A stretch of DNA of 45,039 nt from Halomonas sp. (lineage in GTDB: Bacteria > Pseudomonadota > Gammaproteobacteria > Pseudomonadales > Halomonadaceae): contig JAIVHL010000133.1 in assembly GCA_020201075.1 (NCBI GenBank), forward strand, positions 1,531 to 46,569, in the 5' to 3' direction. Positions within the stretch are counted from its first letter, which is position 1. Each line of letters starts with the position of its first letter. The notes under the pieces are model-generated. The model worked only from the letters and a program-made list of their open reading frames with translations, did not search any database and had not been told where the DNA came from. The position numbers and the translations under genes are program-made. Positions 9,492 to 19,416 of the stretch are shown in pieces.

Positions 9492-10084
9492 CAAGCAGTC
9501 TCCTCGTCTTCACCAACGATGATGATGCCGTCGGTCTCGAAACGATACGGCGGCACCTCCAGATTGGTCGGTGCCGGCACGTTGCGGAATACCCGACCCG
9601 CCAGATCGAAATAGGAACCGTGACAGGGGCAGAAGAAGCCGCCCGGCCAGTTATCCATGTCCACCGCATCGGGCTCAGGTCTGAACAGAGGTGAGCAACC
9701 CAAATGAGTGCAGATGCCGATCAGCACGCCGATCTCGGGACGGATAGAGCGCAGTGGGCCAGACACATAGCCGGGCTGCTGCGGCACCTCGGAATCGGGG
9801 TCGGAAAGGCGTGAGCCGTCGAAGGCCTCGGTGAGGTCAATCATCTCCGCGGTACGGTAGACGATCCACACCGGCTTGCCCCGCCACTCCACGGTCATGC
9901 GCTGCCCCGGTTCAAGTTTTGACACGTCCGCCCGAACCGGCGCACCCGCCGCTCTTGCCCTGGCACTGGGCTGCCAGGAAGCCACAAAGGGGACCGCTAC
10001 CCCGACGGCACCCACCGCACCCACGACGGTGGTGGCACCTACGAGGAAACGGCGCCGACCCTTGTTTACGCCGTTATCTGCCAT
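9491..10084 (-). CDS. petA: PetA, Rieske iron-sulfur subunit of the bc1 complex
   Basis: The Rieske subunit carries the 2Fe-2S cluster that oxidises quinol at the Qo site. The 197-residue protein starts with a Tat-type signal-anchor (KGRRRFLVGATT, then a hydrophobic helix about 18-36). The cluster ligands are in CTHLGC (Cys125, His127, Cys130) and CPCHGS (Cys152, Cys154, His155). This is the first gene of petABC; a GGGAG lies upstream of the ATG and a candidate promoter lies about 85 bp further up. All key residues are present. Confidence 0.97.
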   Translation of the reverse strand: MADNGVNKGRRRFLVGATTVVGAVGAVGVAVPFVASWQPSARARAAGAPVRADVSKLEPGQRMTVEWRGKPVWIVYRTAEMIDLTEAFDGSRLSDPDSEVPQQPGYVSGPLRSIRPEIGVLIGICTHLGCSPLFRPEPDAVDMDNWPGGFFCPCHGSYFDLAGRVFRNVPAPTNLEVPPYRFETDGIIIVGEDEETA

Positions 10085-10168
10085 TTCAAGATTTCTCCCA
10101 TCAGCTTACCCGTTCATCCATCACGGGCGGAATCAGCATCCCGTGACCACGGATACTAAATGCGTTCT

Positions 10169-10197
10169 ATAGTAAGAAAATGCGCCTCACCATACAA
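10169..10197 (-). promoter_or_regulatory. Candidate sigma-70 promoter for petABC
   Basis: On the minus strand TTGTAT (10192-10197) and TACTAT (10169-10174) are separated by 17 bp. They lie between the rpsI terminator and petA. An overlapping TATAGA gives an alternative -10. The match is moderate, but the location is the only space available for a petA promoter. Confidence 0.4.
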
Positions 10198-10248
10198 GGA
10201 CAACGACCCTTGACGAAGGTGTAACACGCCTAACAACTCGTTGACCAA

Positions 10249-10281
10249 GAAACAAAAACGCCCGAGTCCTGGACCCGGGCG
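10249..10281 (-). terminator. Intrinsic terminator of rplM-rpsI
   Basis: Read on the minus strand, an 11-bp GC-rich stem (arms CGCCCGGGTCC and GGACTCGGGCG, one G-T pair) is followed at once by TTTTTGTTTC. It lies 29 bp past the rpsI stop codon and is a standard rho-independent terminator. Confidence 0.9.
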
Positions 10282-10309
10282 TGAGCGTTTGCGGCGTGAT
10301 ATTCGGCGC

Positions 10310-10699
10310 TTAACGCTTGGAGAACTGCGGGCGACGACGCGCCTTGCGCAGACCGACTTTCTTACGCTCGACCTGACGAGCATCGCGGGTCACGTAGCCG
10401 GCTTCACGCAGCTGACCGCGGAAATCCTCGTTGTACACCATCAGCGCACGGGTAATCCCGTGACGAATAGCGCCGGCCTGAGACGAACCACCGCCGCCCT
10501 TGACGGTGACGAAGACGTCAAACTGGCCCAGAGTATCCGTCAGCTCGAGGGGCTGGCGAACCACCATGCGGCCAGTGACTCGGCCAAAATACTGATCCAG
10601 ATCGAGGCTGTTGACGGTGATCTTGCCGGAGCCCGGCTTCATAAAAACGCGCGCGGTAGAGGTCTTGCGGCGCCCGGTACCGTAATACTGCTGTGTCAT
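10310..10699 (-). CDS. rpsI: Ribosomal protein uS9
   Basis: Small-subunit protein S9, 129 residues. The N terminus ([15 protein letters not shown]), the central [17 protein letters not shown] and the basic C-terminal tail ending in [12 protein letters not shown] are all typical. That tail reaches the P-site tRNA. It follows rplM by 14 bp and is terminated by a clear intrinsic terminator. Confidence 0.99.
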   Translation of the reverse strand: MTQQYYGTGRRKTSTARVFMKPGSGKITVNSLDLDQYFGRVTGRMVVRQPLELTDTLGQFDVFVTVKGGGGSSQAGAIRHGITRALMVYNEDFRGQLREAGYVTRDARQVERKKVGLRKARRRPQFSKR

Positions 10700-10713
10700 G
10701 GCGAAGGACTCCC

Positions 10714-11142
10714 TCAGATGTTCAGTGCTTGCGGCTGCTGGGCGGCGTGCGGGTGCTCGGCACCGGCATAGACCTTAAGCTTGGTGTACATGGCGCGGCC
10801 CAGCGGACCCTTGGGCAACATGCCCTTGACGGCACCTTCGATAATGCGCTCGGGGGCGTGCTCGATCAGCTTGTCGAAGGTCATTGAACGCAGGCCACCG
10901 GGATAGCCGGTGTGACGGTAGTAGGTCTTGTCCTTAGCCTTGTTGCCGGTGACCTTCACCTTTTCGGCATTGATCACGACGATATAGTCGCCGGTATCAA
11001 CATGCGGGGTAAATTCCGGCTTGTGCTTGCCACGCAAGCGACGAGCAATTTCGGTGGCCAGGCGGCCGAGCGTCTTGTCCGTGGCGTCGACGACATACCA
11101 GTCGCGCTGGACGGACTGCGGCTTCGCAGTGAACGTCTTCAT
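10714..11142 (-). CDS. rplM: Ribosomal protein uL13
   Basis: Large-subunit protein L13, 142 residues, exactly the usual length. Recognised by [40 protein letters not shown], the [18 protein letters not shown] block, [10 protein letters not shown] and MLPKGPLGR. First gene of the rplM-rpsI operon. The ~120-nt leader contains a GC-rich hairpin that could be a regulatory site; L13 of E. coli is reported to control its own operon. Confidence 0.99.
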   Translation of the reverse strand: MKTFTAKPQSVQRDWYVVDATDKTLGRLATEIARRLRGKHKPEFTPHVDTGDYIVVINAEKVKVTGNKAKDKTYYRHTGYPGGLRSMTFDKLIEHAPERIIEGAVKGMLPKGPLGRAMYTKLKVYAGAEHPHAAQQPQALNI

Positions 11143-11262
11143 GGAGCTATCACCAGTTCAAGTGTATTGGGTTCTGTTGCCGTTGCTCAGGCAGTGAACC
11201 ATCCCTATTCTTTTTTGGTTGCCATCCGCCGACCGACGGCGACAACGAGTCAAAGCGCGCGA

Positions 11263-11292
11263 ATTCTACCTGATATATGGACATGAACGCAA
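11263..11292 (-). promoter_or_regulatory. Probable sigma-70 promoter for rplM-rpsI
   Basis: On the minus strand TTGCGT (11287-11292) and TAGAAT (11263-11268, five of six consensus bases) are 18 bp apart, just past the zapE stop. This would give a leader of roughly 110 nt before rplM. Confidence 0.5.
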
Positions 11293-11298
11293 TGCCGC

Positions 11299-12486
11299 TC
11301 ACGGCTTGTGGGGAAGCGCCAGGTATTCGTGGGACTGCATCTCCTGCAGACGCGAGAGTGTGCGCTGGAACTCGAACTCCAGCCGACCACCCGCGTAGAG
11401 CCCCTCGGCGGTCTCCTCCGCGGACATCAGCAGCTTGACGCCACGATCATAGAACTCATCAACCATGTTGATGAAGCGCCGCGCCTGATCATCCGTTGCC
11501 CCGCTCATTCGCGTAACATTCGAGACCAGAACGGTATGGAATTCCCTGGCAAGTTCGATGTAGTCGTTCTGGCTTCGCGGACCGTCGCAAAGTTCACGAA
11601 ATTCAAACCATACCACATCGTCGTGCAGCCGCCGGGCATGCAGCACGCGGTGATTGATCTCAATGGGCGTCGCTACCTCGCCCTCGTGACCGGCAATCTC
11701 GCGAAAGCTGCGAGAGAGCTCGATTTCGGCGGCGTCATCCAGCGGCGCATGGAAGATCTCGGCGCGCTCCAGGGCGCGAAGCCGATAGTCGATGCCCGCA
11801 TCGACATTGACCACCTCGCAGTGACGCTTGAGCAGCTCGATAGCCGGCAGGAAGCGGGCCCGCTGCAGGCCATTCTGGTAGAGCTCGTCTGGCACGATAT
11901 TGGAGGTGGCTACCAGCACCACGCCGTGCTCGAAGAGTGCTTCGAGCAGGTTAGCCAGAATCATCGCATCGGTGATGTCCTTGACGAAGAACTCATCGAA
12001 GCAAATCACCCGCGCCTCGCCGGCGAACTTGGCGGCAATAAGCGTCAAGGGGTTCTTCTCGCCCTTGTAGTGGGTCAGTTCGTTGTGCACTCGCTGCATG
12101 AAACGGTGGAAATGAGTACGCATCTTGTCGGAGAAGGGCAGAGACTCATAGAAGGCATCCATCAGATAGGTCTTGCCGCGGCCGACGCCGCCCCAGAAGT
12201 AGACTCCCATGACCTCGGGAGGCATCGGCTCCGGAGCCGATGCCTGACGGCTGCGCTTGCCAAACAGGCCGGCCACCCGCGAGGCAACGCCCCCCTTGGG
12301 TGGCACGGCCCGGGGACGGGTGCGCGCTGTCACCACAAGCTCATCGTGGAGGCGCTGCAGGTGTGCAACCGCCTGCTCCTGAGTGGCATCGTACTGGAAG
12401 TCGTCCCGCTTCAGATCGGCGCGGTAGCGCTCAGTGGGCGAGAGGCGAGGGTCTCGGGACTCGGCTGGGGTCGGCGTGGCACTCAT
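11299..12486 (-). CDS. zapE: ZapE, AFG1-family ATPase of cell division
   Basis: ZapE is a P-loop ATPase that associates with FtsZ in E. coli and is related to mitochondrial Afg1/LACE1. The 395-residue protein has Walker A GGVGRGKTY (99-107) and Walker B ICFDEFF (161-167). It also has the family segments MRTHFHRFMQRVH, DITDAMIL, VATSNIVPDELYQNGLQR and RFINMVDEFYDRGVKL. I use the ATG at 12484-12486. An upstream in-frame ATG at 12525 coincides with a perfect TATAAT box and is therefore unlikely. Its divergent neighbour is zapG, as in E. coli. Confidence 0.95.
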   Translation of the reverse strand: MSATPTPAESRDPRLSPTERYRADLKRDDFQYDATQEQAVAHLQRLHDELVVTARTRPRAVPPKGGVASRVAGLFGKRSRQASAPEPMPPEVMGVYFWGGVGRGKTYLMDAFYESLPFSDKMRTHFHRFMQRVHNELTHYKGEKNPLTLIAAKFAGEARVICFDEFFVKDITDAMILANLLEALFEHGVVLVATSNIVPDELYQNGLQRARFLPAIELLKRHCEVVNVDAGIDYRLRALERAEIFHAPLDDAAEIELSRSFREIAGHEGEVATPIEINHRVLHARRLHDDVVWFEFRELCDGPRSQNDYIELAREFHTVLVSNVTRMSGATDDQARRFINMVDEFYDRGVKLLMSAEETAEGLYAGGRLEFEFQRTLSRLQEMQSHEYLALPHKP

Positions 12487-12523
12487 GCGGATAACGGACC
12501 GTCTCGGTTTAGAAAAGTTAAGC

Positions 12524-12529
12524 ATTATA
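12524..12529 (-). promoter_or_regulatory. -10 element upstream of zapE
   Basis: A perfect TATAAT on the minus strand lies 37 bp upstream of the chosen zapE start, giving a short leader of about 30 nt. No good -35 box is seen 16-18 bp further up, so the call rests on the -10 alone. Confidence 0.4.
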
Positions 12530-12578
12530 CGCCTAGCACGAACGGCGCGCATCGGCATGACCGCAGGGAGCAGGCGCG

Positions 12579-12609
12579 TTGACCCGCCGCCGCCGCTCGG
12601 CCCTATAAT
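12579..12609 (+). promoter_or_regulatory. Candidate sigma-70 promoter for zapG
   Basis: TTGACC (12579-12584) and a perfect TATAAT (12604-12609) are 19 bp apart, slightly longer than ideal. They lie about 73 bp before the zapG start, in the region divergent from zapE. Confidence 0.5.
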
Positions 12610-12681
12610 GGTGCTTCTGGACGGGGCTGCGCTGATGCGGGCCTTCACGCCGTCACGATCCACCGCCACAGGGAGACAGAC

Positions 12682-13128
12682 GTGGACGCAAGTAAGATCA
12701 CCTGGATTCTGGCTATCGCCTGCCTGCTCGCCGGCATCGGGCTGGGTGCGCTGGGCTACCACCTGCTCAACACCAGTGCCGCCAGCCTGCAGAAGCTGCG
12801 TCAACGCCTGGCCGAGCGCGACCGCGAACTGGCGGCCCTGCGCAATGCCATGGACGACCACCTTGACGACGTCTCCCGCCTGGTGGCCGCCCTGCAGAGG
12901 AACGGCGAGGCCCTGGCTAGCCGTATGGCGCAGGACGCCCACAGTCTGGGCGGCAAGGGCGAGCCAACCGCCCGCCTGGGGGTCTTCGCCAGCGGGACAC
13001 CAAAGGAGAGAGACGGTGAGGCACCAACAATGCCTCGCGACTATGCGAACGACTCCGGAGGCACTCTCTCCGAGGAGTTCGGGCTTAAAGACGAAGACGC
13101 CATGGCCCCACAGCCGCCCCGCTTCTGA
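12682..13128 (+). CDS. zapG: ZapG (YhcB, DUF1043) inner-membrane division/envelope protein
   Basis: YhcB/ZapG is a small inner-membrane protein linked to coordination of cell-wall synthesis and division. The 148-residue product has one N-terminal transmembrane helix (about 8-28) and then a coiled-coil rich in Leu, Arg and Glu (about 34-85). A low-complexity tail carries the PRDYA motif typical of DUF1043. The start is a GTG, supported by GGGAG seven bases upstream (12671-12675). Genes zapE, zapG and a DegS-type protease cluster here as in E. coli. Confidence 0.9.
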   Translation: MDASKITWILAIACLLAGIGLGALGYHLLNTSAASLQKLRQRLAERDRELAALRNAMDDHLDDVSRLVAALQRNGEALASRMAQDAHSLGGKGEPTARLGVFASGTPKERDGEAPTMPRDYANDSGGTLSEEFGLKDEDAMAPQPPRF

Positions 13129-13213
13129 CGACACCGATCCCCTCTCTGTTTTTTATGCAGTTCCCTTCTGCCTTCTCGACAGTCTCTTGTCGCCCTCTCG
13201 ACAGCCCTTCCCC

Positions 13214-13975
13214 TCAAGCAGGGTTGTCGATATCCACAAACCGATGTTCAAGACCGAATTCGCCAGCCAGCCATTCACCCAGCACCTGGACACCATAGCG
13301 CTCGGTGGCATGGTGGCCCGCTGCCAGGTAGTGAATGCCCAGCTCACGCGCCAGATGGGTAGTGCGCTCGGAAATCTCCCCGGATATAAAGGCGTTGGCG
13401 CCGGCCTCCCAGGCCGCGGTAATCATGTCCTGCGCCCCACCGGTACACCAGGCGACGCGACGAATCTCGCCCCTACCCGACGCCTCAACCAGCAGCGGCT
13501 CGCGCCCCAGCCGCTGACCCACGTGAACGGCCAGTCCGCGGGCATCCAGCCCCGCCGGCGGCGACCCCAACCACAGCAGGCCATCGCCTGGCTCCCCGTC
13601 GGCGCAGCCCTGACACGTGAAACCCAGCAGGCGGCCGAGTTCCACGTTGTTGCCCAGCGTCGCGTGGGCGTCCAGGGGAAGATGATAGGCCAGCAGGCTG
13701 ATATCGTGGGCCAACAGCGTCCGGATGCGACGACGCTTCATGCCGGTGATGGCCACCGGCTCGTTCTTCCAGAAAAAGCCGTGATGGACCAGTACCAGGT
13801 CCGCTTGCCAGTCCACCGCCTCGTCGAGCAGCGCCTGGCAGGCGGTAACGCCGCTCAGCACCCGATGCACATTTTCACGCCCCTCGACCTGCAGGCCGTT
13901 AACGGTGTAGTCCTTGAAGCGCTCCGGCGTCAGCTCTCGATTACAGGCGGCTACTAGGTCATCGCGATTCATCAT
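13214..13975 (-). CDS. Nif3-like dinuclear metal center protein (YbgI family)
   Basis: A 254-residue member of the Nif3/YbgI/DUF34 family, metal-binding hexameric proteins whose function is still debated. Seen: YTVNGLQVEGRE, VTACQALLDEAVDWQADLVL, metal-binding VHHGFFWKNE, YHLPLDAHATLGNN and C-terminal AWCTGGAQDMI...FISGEISE...AAGHHATERYG. It starts at the first of two tandem ATG codons (13973-13975), six bases after an AGGGAG. It is convergent with zapG and divergent from the DegS-type protease, an arrangement also seen next to algW in Pseudomonas. Confidence 0.93.
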   Translation of the reverse strand: MMNRDDLVAACNRELTPERFKDYTVNGLQVEGRENVHRVLSGVTACQALLDEAVDWQADLVLVHHGFFWKNEPVAITGMKRRRIRTLLAHDISLLAYHLPLDAHATLGNNVELGRLLGFTCQGCADGEPGDGLLWLGSPPAGLDARGLAVHVGQRLGREPLLVEASGRGEIRRVAWCTGGAQDMITAAWEAGANAFISGEISERTTHLARELGIHYLAAGHHATERYGVQVLGEWLAGEFGLEHRFVDIDNPA

Positions 13976-14008
13976 GGAGAGCTCCCTACGTCCATTAGGT
14001 GACAATGT

Positions 14009-14026
14009 TACAATTCGTCGATTGTA
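14009..14026. promoter_or_regulatory. Divergent TACAAT pair between the Nif3-like gene and degS/algW
   Basis: TACAAT on the plus strand (14009-14014) and TACAAT on the minus strand (14021-14026) form an inverted repeat with a 6-bp centre. Each could be the -10 of one divergent gene, which would make the promoters compete, or the pair could be an operator. No convincing -35 boxes were found. Confidence 0.3.
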
Positions 14027-14092
14027 CCGATGGGGCCATTTCCATGCACCGCCCTGCACCCGCGACCGCCCGCCACAAGGACGCAGACCCGC

Positions 14093-15349
14093 ATGCTACG
14101 CCTTATGCGCACGCTTACACCCTATCTGCTGCCGACCACCATCGGCGTACTGCTGGCCGTGGTGCTGCTTAACGCTTTCCCCCAACTGACGGGCCGACAG
14201 GCAGCCCCCCCGCCACCCCAACTCTTCGGCGAGGTGCCTGGCGCCCAGGCACCGCTAAGCGTCTTGCCAGGCGTCGAGACGCCTCAGCAAACGGAACCCC
14301 GCCCCGCCCCGGAACTGCGCCAGGCCGCCCCGCTCTCTCGCGAACAGGGCCAGGTGAGCTACGCGGATGCGGTGGAGCGCGCGGCTCCTGCGGTGGTCAA
14401 CATCTACTCCTCCCGGGTCGTGGAACGTGAACAGCATCCGCTGATGTCGGACCCCTTCTTCCGACAGTTTTTCGGTGATGACGTGCCGGCCAGACAGCGG
14501 ATGCTCTCCAGCCTGGGCTCCGGCGTCATTGTTAGCGGGGACGGCTATGTGCTGACCAATCACCACGTCATTGGCGGTGCCGACCAGATTCAGGTGGCCC
14601 TGCGCGACGGCCGCGAGACCCTGGCCGAGGTCATCGGTACCGACCCGGAGAGTGACCTGGCCGTGCTGCGAATCGACCTCGGGTCGCTGCCGGTGATCGA
14701 ACTGGCCGACTCCACCCAGGTCGCCATCGGCGATGTATCCCTGGCCATCGGTAACCCCTTCGGGGTGGGTCAGACCGTCACCATGGGCATCATCAGCGCC
14801 ACCGGGCGCAGCCATCTGGGGCTCAATGCCTACGAGGACTTCATCCAGACCGATGCCGCCATCAACCCGGGCAACTCCGGTGGCGCCCTGGTCAACGCCG
14901 AAGGGGCGCTGGTCGGCATCAATACCGCCATTTTCTCGCGCTCCGGTGGCTCCCAGGGCATCGGATTCGCCATTCCCGCCAATCTGGCCGCCAACATCCT
15001 CGAGGAGTTAGTCACCCAGGGCCGGGTGATCCGCGGCTGGCTAGGGGTCGAGGCCCAGGAGATGAACTCTGAGCTTGCCGCCTCCTTCGGCCTTCAGGCA
15101 CCCCGCGGGGTGGTGATCGCCGGCGTGGTACCGGGCGGTCCTGCCGACCAGGCCGGCCTGCAGCCTGGCGACGTGCTGCTGGCCATCGACAGCCGGCCAA
15201 TTCTCGACGCACGGGTCGCCATGGCCGATATCGCCGCCGTGGCACCCGGCGAATCGCTGCCGCTCACCGTGGTGCGCGGCGGAGAGACGCTGCAAGTCAC
15301 CCTGGAGGTGGGCGAGCGTCCCCCGCCGGAGCTGCGTCGTTCGGAGTAG
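14093..15349 (+). CDS. algW: DegS/AlgW-type periplasmic serine protease with PDZ domain
   Basis: A 418-residue membrane-anchored trypsin-like protease. DegS/AlgW cleaves the anti-sigma factor RseA/MucA in the periplasm when misfolded outer-membrane protein ends bind its PDZ domain, releasing sigma-E/AlgU. There is one N-terminal signal-anchor (about 10-30), then a long Pro-rich linker to about residue 85. The protease domain has a full triad: His158 (TNHHVI), Asp188 (ESDLAVL) and Ser262 (NPGNSGGALV). One PDZ domain covers about 315-405. A single PDZ favours DegS/AlgW over DegP/DegQ. The name algW follows the hisD-hisG-murA neighbourhood of Pseudomonas; degS is equally defensible. Confidence 0.88.
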   Translation: MLRLMRTLTPYLLPTTIGVLLAVVLLNAFPQLTGRQAAPPPPQLFGEVPGAQAPLSVLPGVETPQQTEPRPAPELRQAAPLSREQGQVSYADAVERAAPAVVNIYSSRVVEREQHPLMSDPFFRQFFGDDVPARQRMLSSLGSGVIVSGDGYVLTNHHVIGGADQIQVALRDGRETLAEVIGTDPESDLAVLRIDLGSLPVIELADSTQVAIGDVSLAIGNPFGVGQTVTMGIISATGRSHLGLNAYEDFIQTDAAINPGNSGGALVNAEGALVGINTAIFSRSGGSQGIGFAIPANLAANILEELVTQGRVIRGWLGVEAQEMNSELAASFGLQAPRGVVIAGVVPGGPADQAGLQPGDVLLAIDSRPILDARVAMADIAAVAPGESLPLTVVRGGETLQVTLEVGERPPPELRRSE

Positions 15350-15357
15350 GCAACCCG

Positions 15358-15386
15358 AAGGGCCCCGCCGAAGCGGGGCCCTTTAC
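15358..15386 (+). terminator. Intrinsic terminator after degS/algW
   Basis: An 11-bp stem (AAGGGCCCCGC / GCGGGGCCCTT) closes on a CGAA loop and is followed by TTTACGTT. It lies 8 bp after the stop codon and just before the convergent hisD end, so it may work in both directions. Confidence 0.85.
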
Positions 15387-15417
15387 GTTCCTGCGAGCCG
15401 ATTCGCACGGCGCGGAC

Positions 15418-16737
15418 TCACTCCTTGATGCGATACTCGGCGCTGCGCGCATGGGCGGTCAGCGACTCGCCGCGGGCCAGCACCGACGCCACTTTACCCA
15501 GCGTCGAGGCCCCCTCGGGGGTGCAGTGGATGATCGAAGAGCGCTTCTGGAAGTCATAGACGCCCAGCGGCGAGGAGAAGCGCGCCGTGCCCGAGGTGGG
15601 CAGCACATGGTTGGGACCGGCACAGTAGTCACCCAGCGCCTCGGCGGTGTAGCGACCCATGAAGATGGCACCGGCGTGGCGGATCTCAGGCAGCCATCCT
15701 TCGGGATTGGCCACCGAAAGCTCCAGGTGTTCGGGAGCGATGCGGTTGATCAGCATCATCGCCTCGTCGCGATCGCGACAGTGAACCAGCGCGCCGCGGC
15801 GCGCCAGCGACTCTCGGGCGATCTCCTCGCGGGAAAGCGTCGGCAGCAGACGATCGATGGCGGCCTCGACGTCCGCCAGATGCTCGGCGTCCCAGCTTAC
15901 CAGGATGGCCTGGGCGTCCTCGTCATGCTCGGCCTGGGAGAAGAGGTCCATCGCCAGCCAGTCGGGATCGGTGCCACCGTCCGAGACCACCAGGATCTCC
16001 GAGGGACCCGCAATCATGTCGATACCCACCTGGCCGAAGACCGCGCGCTTGGCGGTGGCCACGTAGATGTTGCCGGGCCCGACGACCTTGTCCACCCGAG
16101 GCACCGTCTCGGTGCCGTAGGCCAGCGCCGCTACCGCTTGGGCGCCACCCAGCGTAAACACACGATCGACGCCAGCCAGATGCGCCGCGGCAAGCACCAG
16201 TTCGTTGAGCACGCCATCCGGCGTCGGCACCACCATGATGATCTCGCGCACTCCGGCCACGTGGGCGGGGATGGCGTTCATCAATACCGAGGAGGGATAG
16301 GCGGCCTTGCCACCAGGCACGTAGATGCCGGCGCGGTCCAGCGGCATCACCTGCTGACCCAGCACGGTGCCGTCGGCCTCGGTATACTGCCAGGACTCGG
16401 GCTTTTGGCGCTCATGATAAAGGCGTATGCGTTCTGCCGCCTGAGCCAACGCCTCGCGCTGCTCGGCGGGAAGACCATCGTGGGCCTGGCGCAGACGTTC
16501 GGGAGAGAGAGTCAGCTCGGCCATGCTGGTGACCGAAAGCCGGTCTAGGCGGTTGCTGGTCTCCACCAAGGCATCATCGCCGCGGCTCTTCACCGCCGCG
16601 ATAATTTCCTCCACGCGGTGCTGCACCGCTGTGTCGGAGACACCCTCCCAGGCCAGCAGGGTCGACAGTCGGTTTTCGAAGTCCGCATCGGCGGTGGAGA
16701 GCCGGGCGATGCCGGAGGAGGCAGTGGTCTCGTTCAT
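15418..16737 (-). CDS. hisD: HisD, histidinol dehydrogenase
   Basis: HisD carries out the last two steps of histidine synthesis, oxidising L-histidinol to L-histidine with NAD and a zinc ion. The 439-residue protein shows [60 protein letters not shown], the zinc-binding [20 protein letters not shown] and [11 protein letters not shown] start at the ATG at 16735-16737, which has GGAAG five bases upstream; an ATG at 16749 lacks one. It is downstream of hisG, separated by about 130 bp in which I see nothing definite. The rest of the his pathway is not in the window. Confidence 0.96.
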   Translation of the reverse strand: MNETTASSGIARLSTADADFENRLSTLLAWEGVSDTAVQHRVEEIIAAVKSRGDDALVETSNRLDRLSVTSMAELTLSPERLRQAHDGLPAEQREALAQAAERIRLYHERQKPESWQYTEADGTVLGQQVMPLDRAGIYVPGGKAAYPSSVLMNAIPAHVAGVREIIMVVPTPDGVLNELVLAAAHLAGVDRVFTLGGAQAVAALAYGTETVPRVDKVVGPGNIYVATAKRAVFGQVGIDMIAGPSEILVVSDGGTDPDWLAMDLFSQAEHDEDAQAILVSWDAEHLADVEAAIDRLLPTLSREEIARESLARRGALVHCRDRDEAMMLINRIAPEHLELSVANPEGWLPEIRHAGAIFMGRYTAEALGDYCAGPNHVLPTSGTARFSSPLGVYDFQKRSSIIHCTPEGASTLGKVASVLARGESLTAHARSAEYRIKE

Positions 16738-16871
16738 ATCAGCTTCCATCACGAATCAGATTAATTTTTCATTGCTCGACGTTGGACCGCATCGGACCAG
16801 GGCGGTGCAACGATGGGCGCCGTGACGCCGGAGCTACAAGGCGCACAGGCTGGCCTCAGGCGGTGACTTTC

Positions 16872-17522
16872 TCAAACTACAACCTGTCGGCGGGCCGCCA
16901 CGGCCTGGCCGAGGCGCTCGATCAGGGGCTTGATACGCGCATGCTTCATGGTCATCGAAGCCTTATTGACCACCAGGCGAGTCGAGATCGGCGCAATCAA
17001 CTCGCGGGGCTCCATGCCGTTGGCACGCAAGGTATTGCCGGTATCAACGATATCGACAATCTCATCGGCCAGGTTCATCAGCGGCGCCAGCTCCATGGCC
17101 CCATAGAGCTTGATCATCTCGGCCTGGATGCCCTGCTCGGCATACCAGCGCCTCGCCACGTTGACGAACTTGGTGGCCACCCGTCGACGCGCCCGAGCAG
17201 GCTCGGCGCCGGTGATCCCGGCGGTCATCAGCTTGCAGCGGGCGATCTCCAAGTCCAGCGGTTCATAGAGCCCCTCGGCGCCATGTTCAAGCAACACGTC
17301 CTTGCCGGCCACGCCGAGATCGGCGGCGCCCAGTTGCACATAGGTGGGCACATCGGTGGCGCGGATCACCACCAGCTTGACGTCGGGCAGATTGGTATCG
17401 AACAGCAGCTTGCGGCTCCTGCCCAAGTCCTCCAGTGGCTCGATACCGGCGCTGGCCAGCAGCGGCAGGGTCTCTTCCAGGATACGGCCCTTGGAGAGGG
17501 CCAGGATCAGTTGTTTGCTCAT
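16872..17522 (-). CDS. hisG: HisG, ATP phosphoribosyltransferase, short form
   Basis: HisG condenses ATP and PRPP in the first step of histidine synthesis. The 216-residue protein has only the two catalytic lobes: [56 protein letters not shown] and [15 protein letters not shown]. It lacks the C-terminal regulatory domain of E. coli HisG (about 299 residues). Short HisG enzymes normally need HisZ as a regulatory partner, so a hisZ elsewhere in this genome is expected. The ATG at 17520-17522 is used. It lies 39 bp downstream of murA. Confidence 0.96.
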   Translation of the reverse strand: MSKQLILALSKGRILEETLPLLASAGIEPLEDLGRSRKLLFDTNLPDVKLVVIRATDVPTYVQLGAADLGVAGKDVLLEHGAEGLYEPLDLEIARCKLMTAGITGAEPARARRRVATKFVNVARRWYAEQGIQAEMIKLYGAMELAPLMNLADEIVDIVDTGNTLRANGMEPRELIAPISTRLVVNKASMTMKHARIKPLIERLGQAVAARRQVVV

Positions 17523-17561
17523 GCTCTCGCCTTGGTCATCTCGCATTGGTCAAGATAGGGG

Positions 17562-18692
<1,131 letters not shown>

Positions 18693-18947
18693 TCAGGCGT
18701 CGACGTTTTCCGGCGCTCTATCCCACTGCGCCGGTGTATAGGTCTTGATGCTTATCGCATGCAGGGCGCCGGAGGCAATTTCATCGGCAAGCGCGCCATA
18801 GATGAGCTGCTGGCGCTTGACCGGTGAGAGGCCCGAGAAGACCTCGCCCACGGCCACCACCTGAAAGTTGCAGCCTTCGCCCTGGATATGGAACTCGCAG
18901 CCGTCGATACGCGCATCGAGCAGTGCCTTGACTTCGCTGGGGTGCAT
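18693..18947 (-). CDS. ibaG: IbaG (YrbA), BolA-family protein
   Basis: An 84-residue BolA-family protein. BolA/IbaG proteins bind monothiol glutaredoxins and take part in iron-sulfur handling; IbaG is acid-inducible in E. coli. The family helix-loop is visible in LSPVKRQQLIYGALADEI, with a preceding Cys-containing strand (CEFHIQGEGCNFQVVAVG) and ALHAISIKTYTPAQW at the end. AGGAG lies upstream of the ATG. Its place between mlaB and murA, 12 bp before murA, matches the E. coli order. Confidence 0.93.
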   Translation of the reverse strand: MHPSEVKALLDARIDGCEFHIQGEGCNFQVVAVGEVFSGLSPVKRQQLIYGALADEIASGALHAISIKTYTPAQWDRAPENVDA

Positions 18948-19080
18948 GGTGCGGCACTCCTGTGTCTGAAACGGAAAGACCACCGGGCGCGACGCGGCCG
19001 ATGGCACGAAACGGGGATGACCCATGGTAATGAAAAGCACGCCGCTTGGCGATCTCGGCGCAGCGGCGGTTCACTGCTGA

Positions 19081-19416
19081 TCAGGCGAGTGCGTTCTCCA
19101 CGGGGAGCAGACGCTCCAAGCCGGCAAGATCGGCAAGCCTGAGCAGGGCCGGAGAGAGGCGCACCACCTGCAGTTCCAGGCCGGCGGCGCGAGCGGCGCG
19201 GGCCCACTCCAGCAACACGCTGAGGGCCGCGCTGCTGACGTCGGCCACGCCGGACAGATCAAAGGTCACCGCGGTGCCGGTGGGCTGGCTCGAGAGCCAG
19301 TCCTGGCCAGCCTCAGCAAGCGCCGAGGCCGCCTCGAAGCCGACCTGGCCATCCACTTTCAGGCCCCGACCATCGGCCGTTAGACGCACGCTGCCGCTTT
19401 CCAGCAGAGGTGTCAT
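19081..19416 (-). CDS. mlaB: MlaB, STAS-domain subunit of the Mla transporter
   Basis: MlaB is the cytoplasmic STAS-domain subunit that stabilises and activates MlaF in the phospholipid ABC transporter. At 111 residues it is one STAS domain, with AVTFDLSGVADVSSAALSVL as the core motif and LRLADLAGLERLL at the end. The ATG overlaps the mlaC stop by 4 bp, so translation is coupled. Sequence conservation is low in this family; operon position makes the assignment secure. Confidence 0.93.
   Translation of the reverse strand: MTPLLESGSVRLTADGRGLKVDGQVGFEAASALAEAGQDWLSSQPTGTAVTFDLSGVADVSSAALSVLLEWARAARAAGLELQVVRLSPALLRLADLAGLERLLPVENALA

Noticed and set aside
13140-13213. T-rich stretch and small CGACA/TGTCG repeat between zapG and the Nif3-like gene as a terminator
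   Set aside because: The stem is only 5 bp and is not followed by Ts in either direction; the T-run precedes it.
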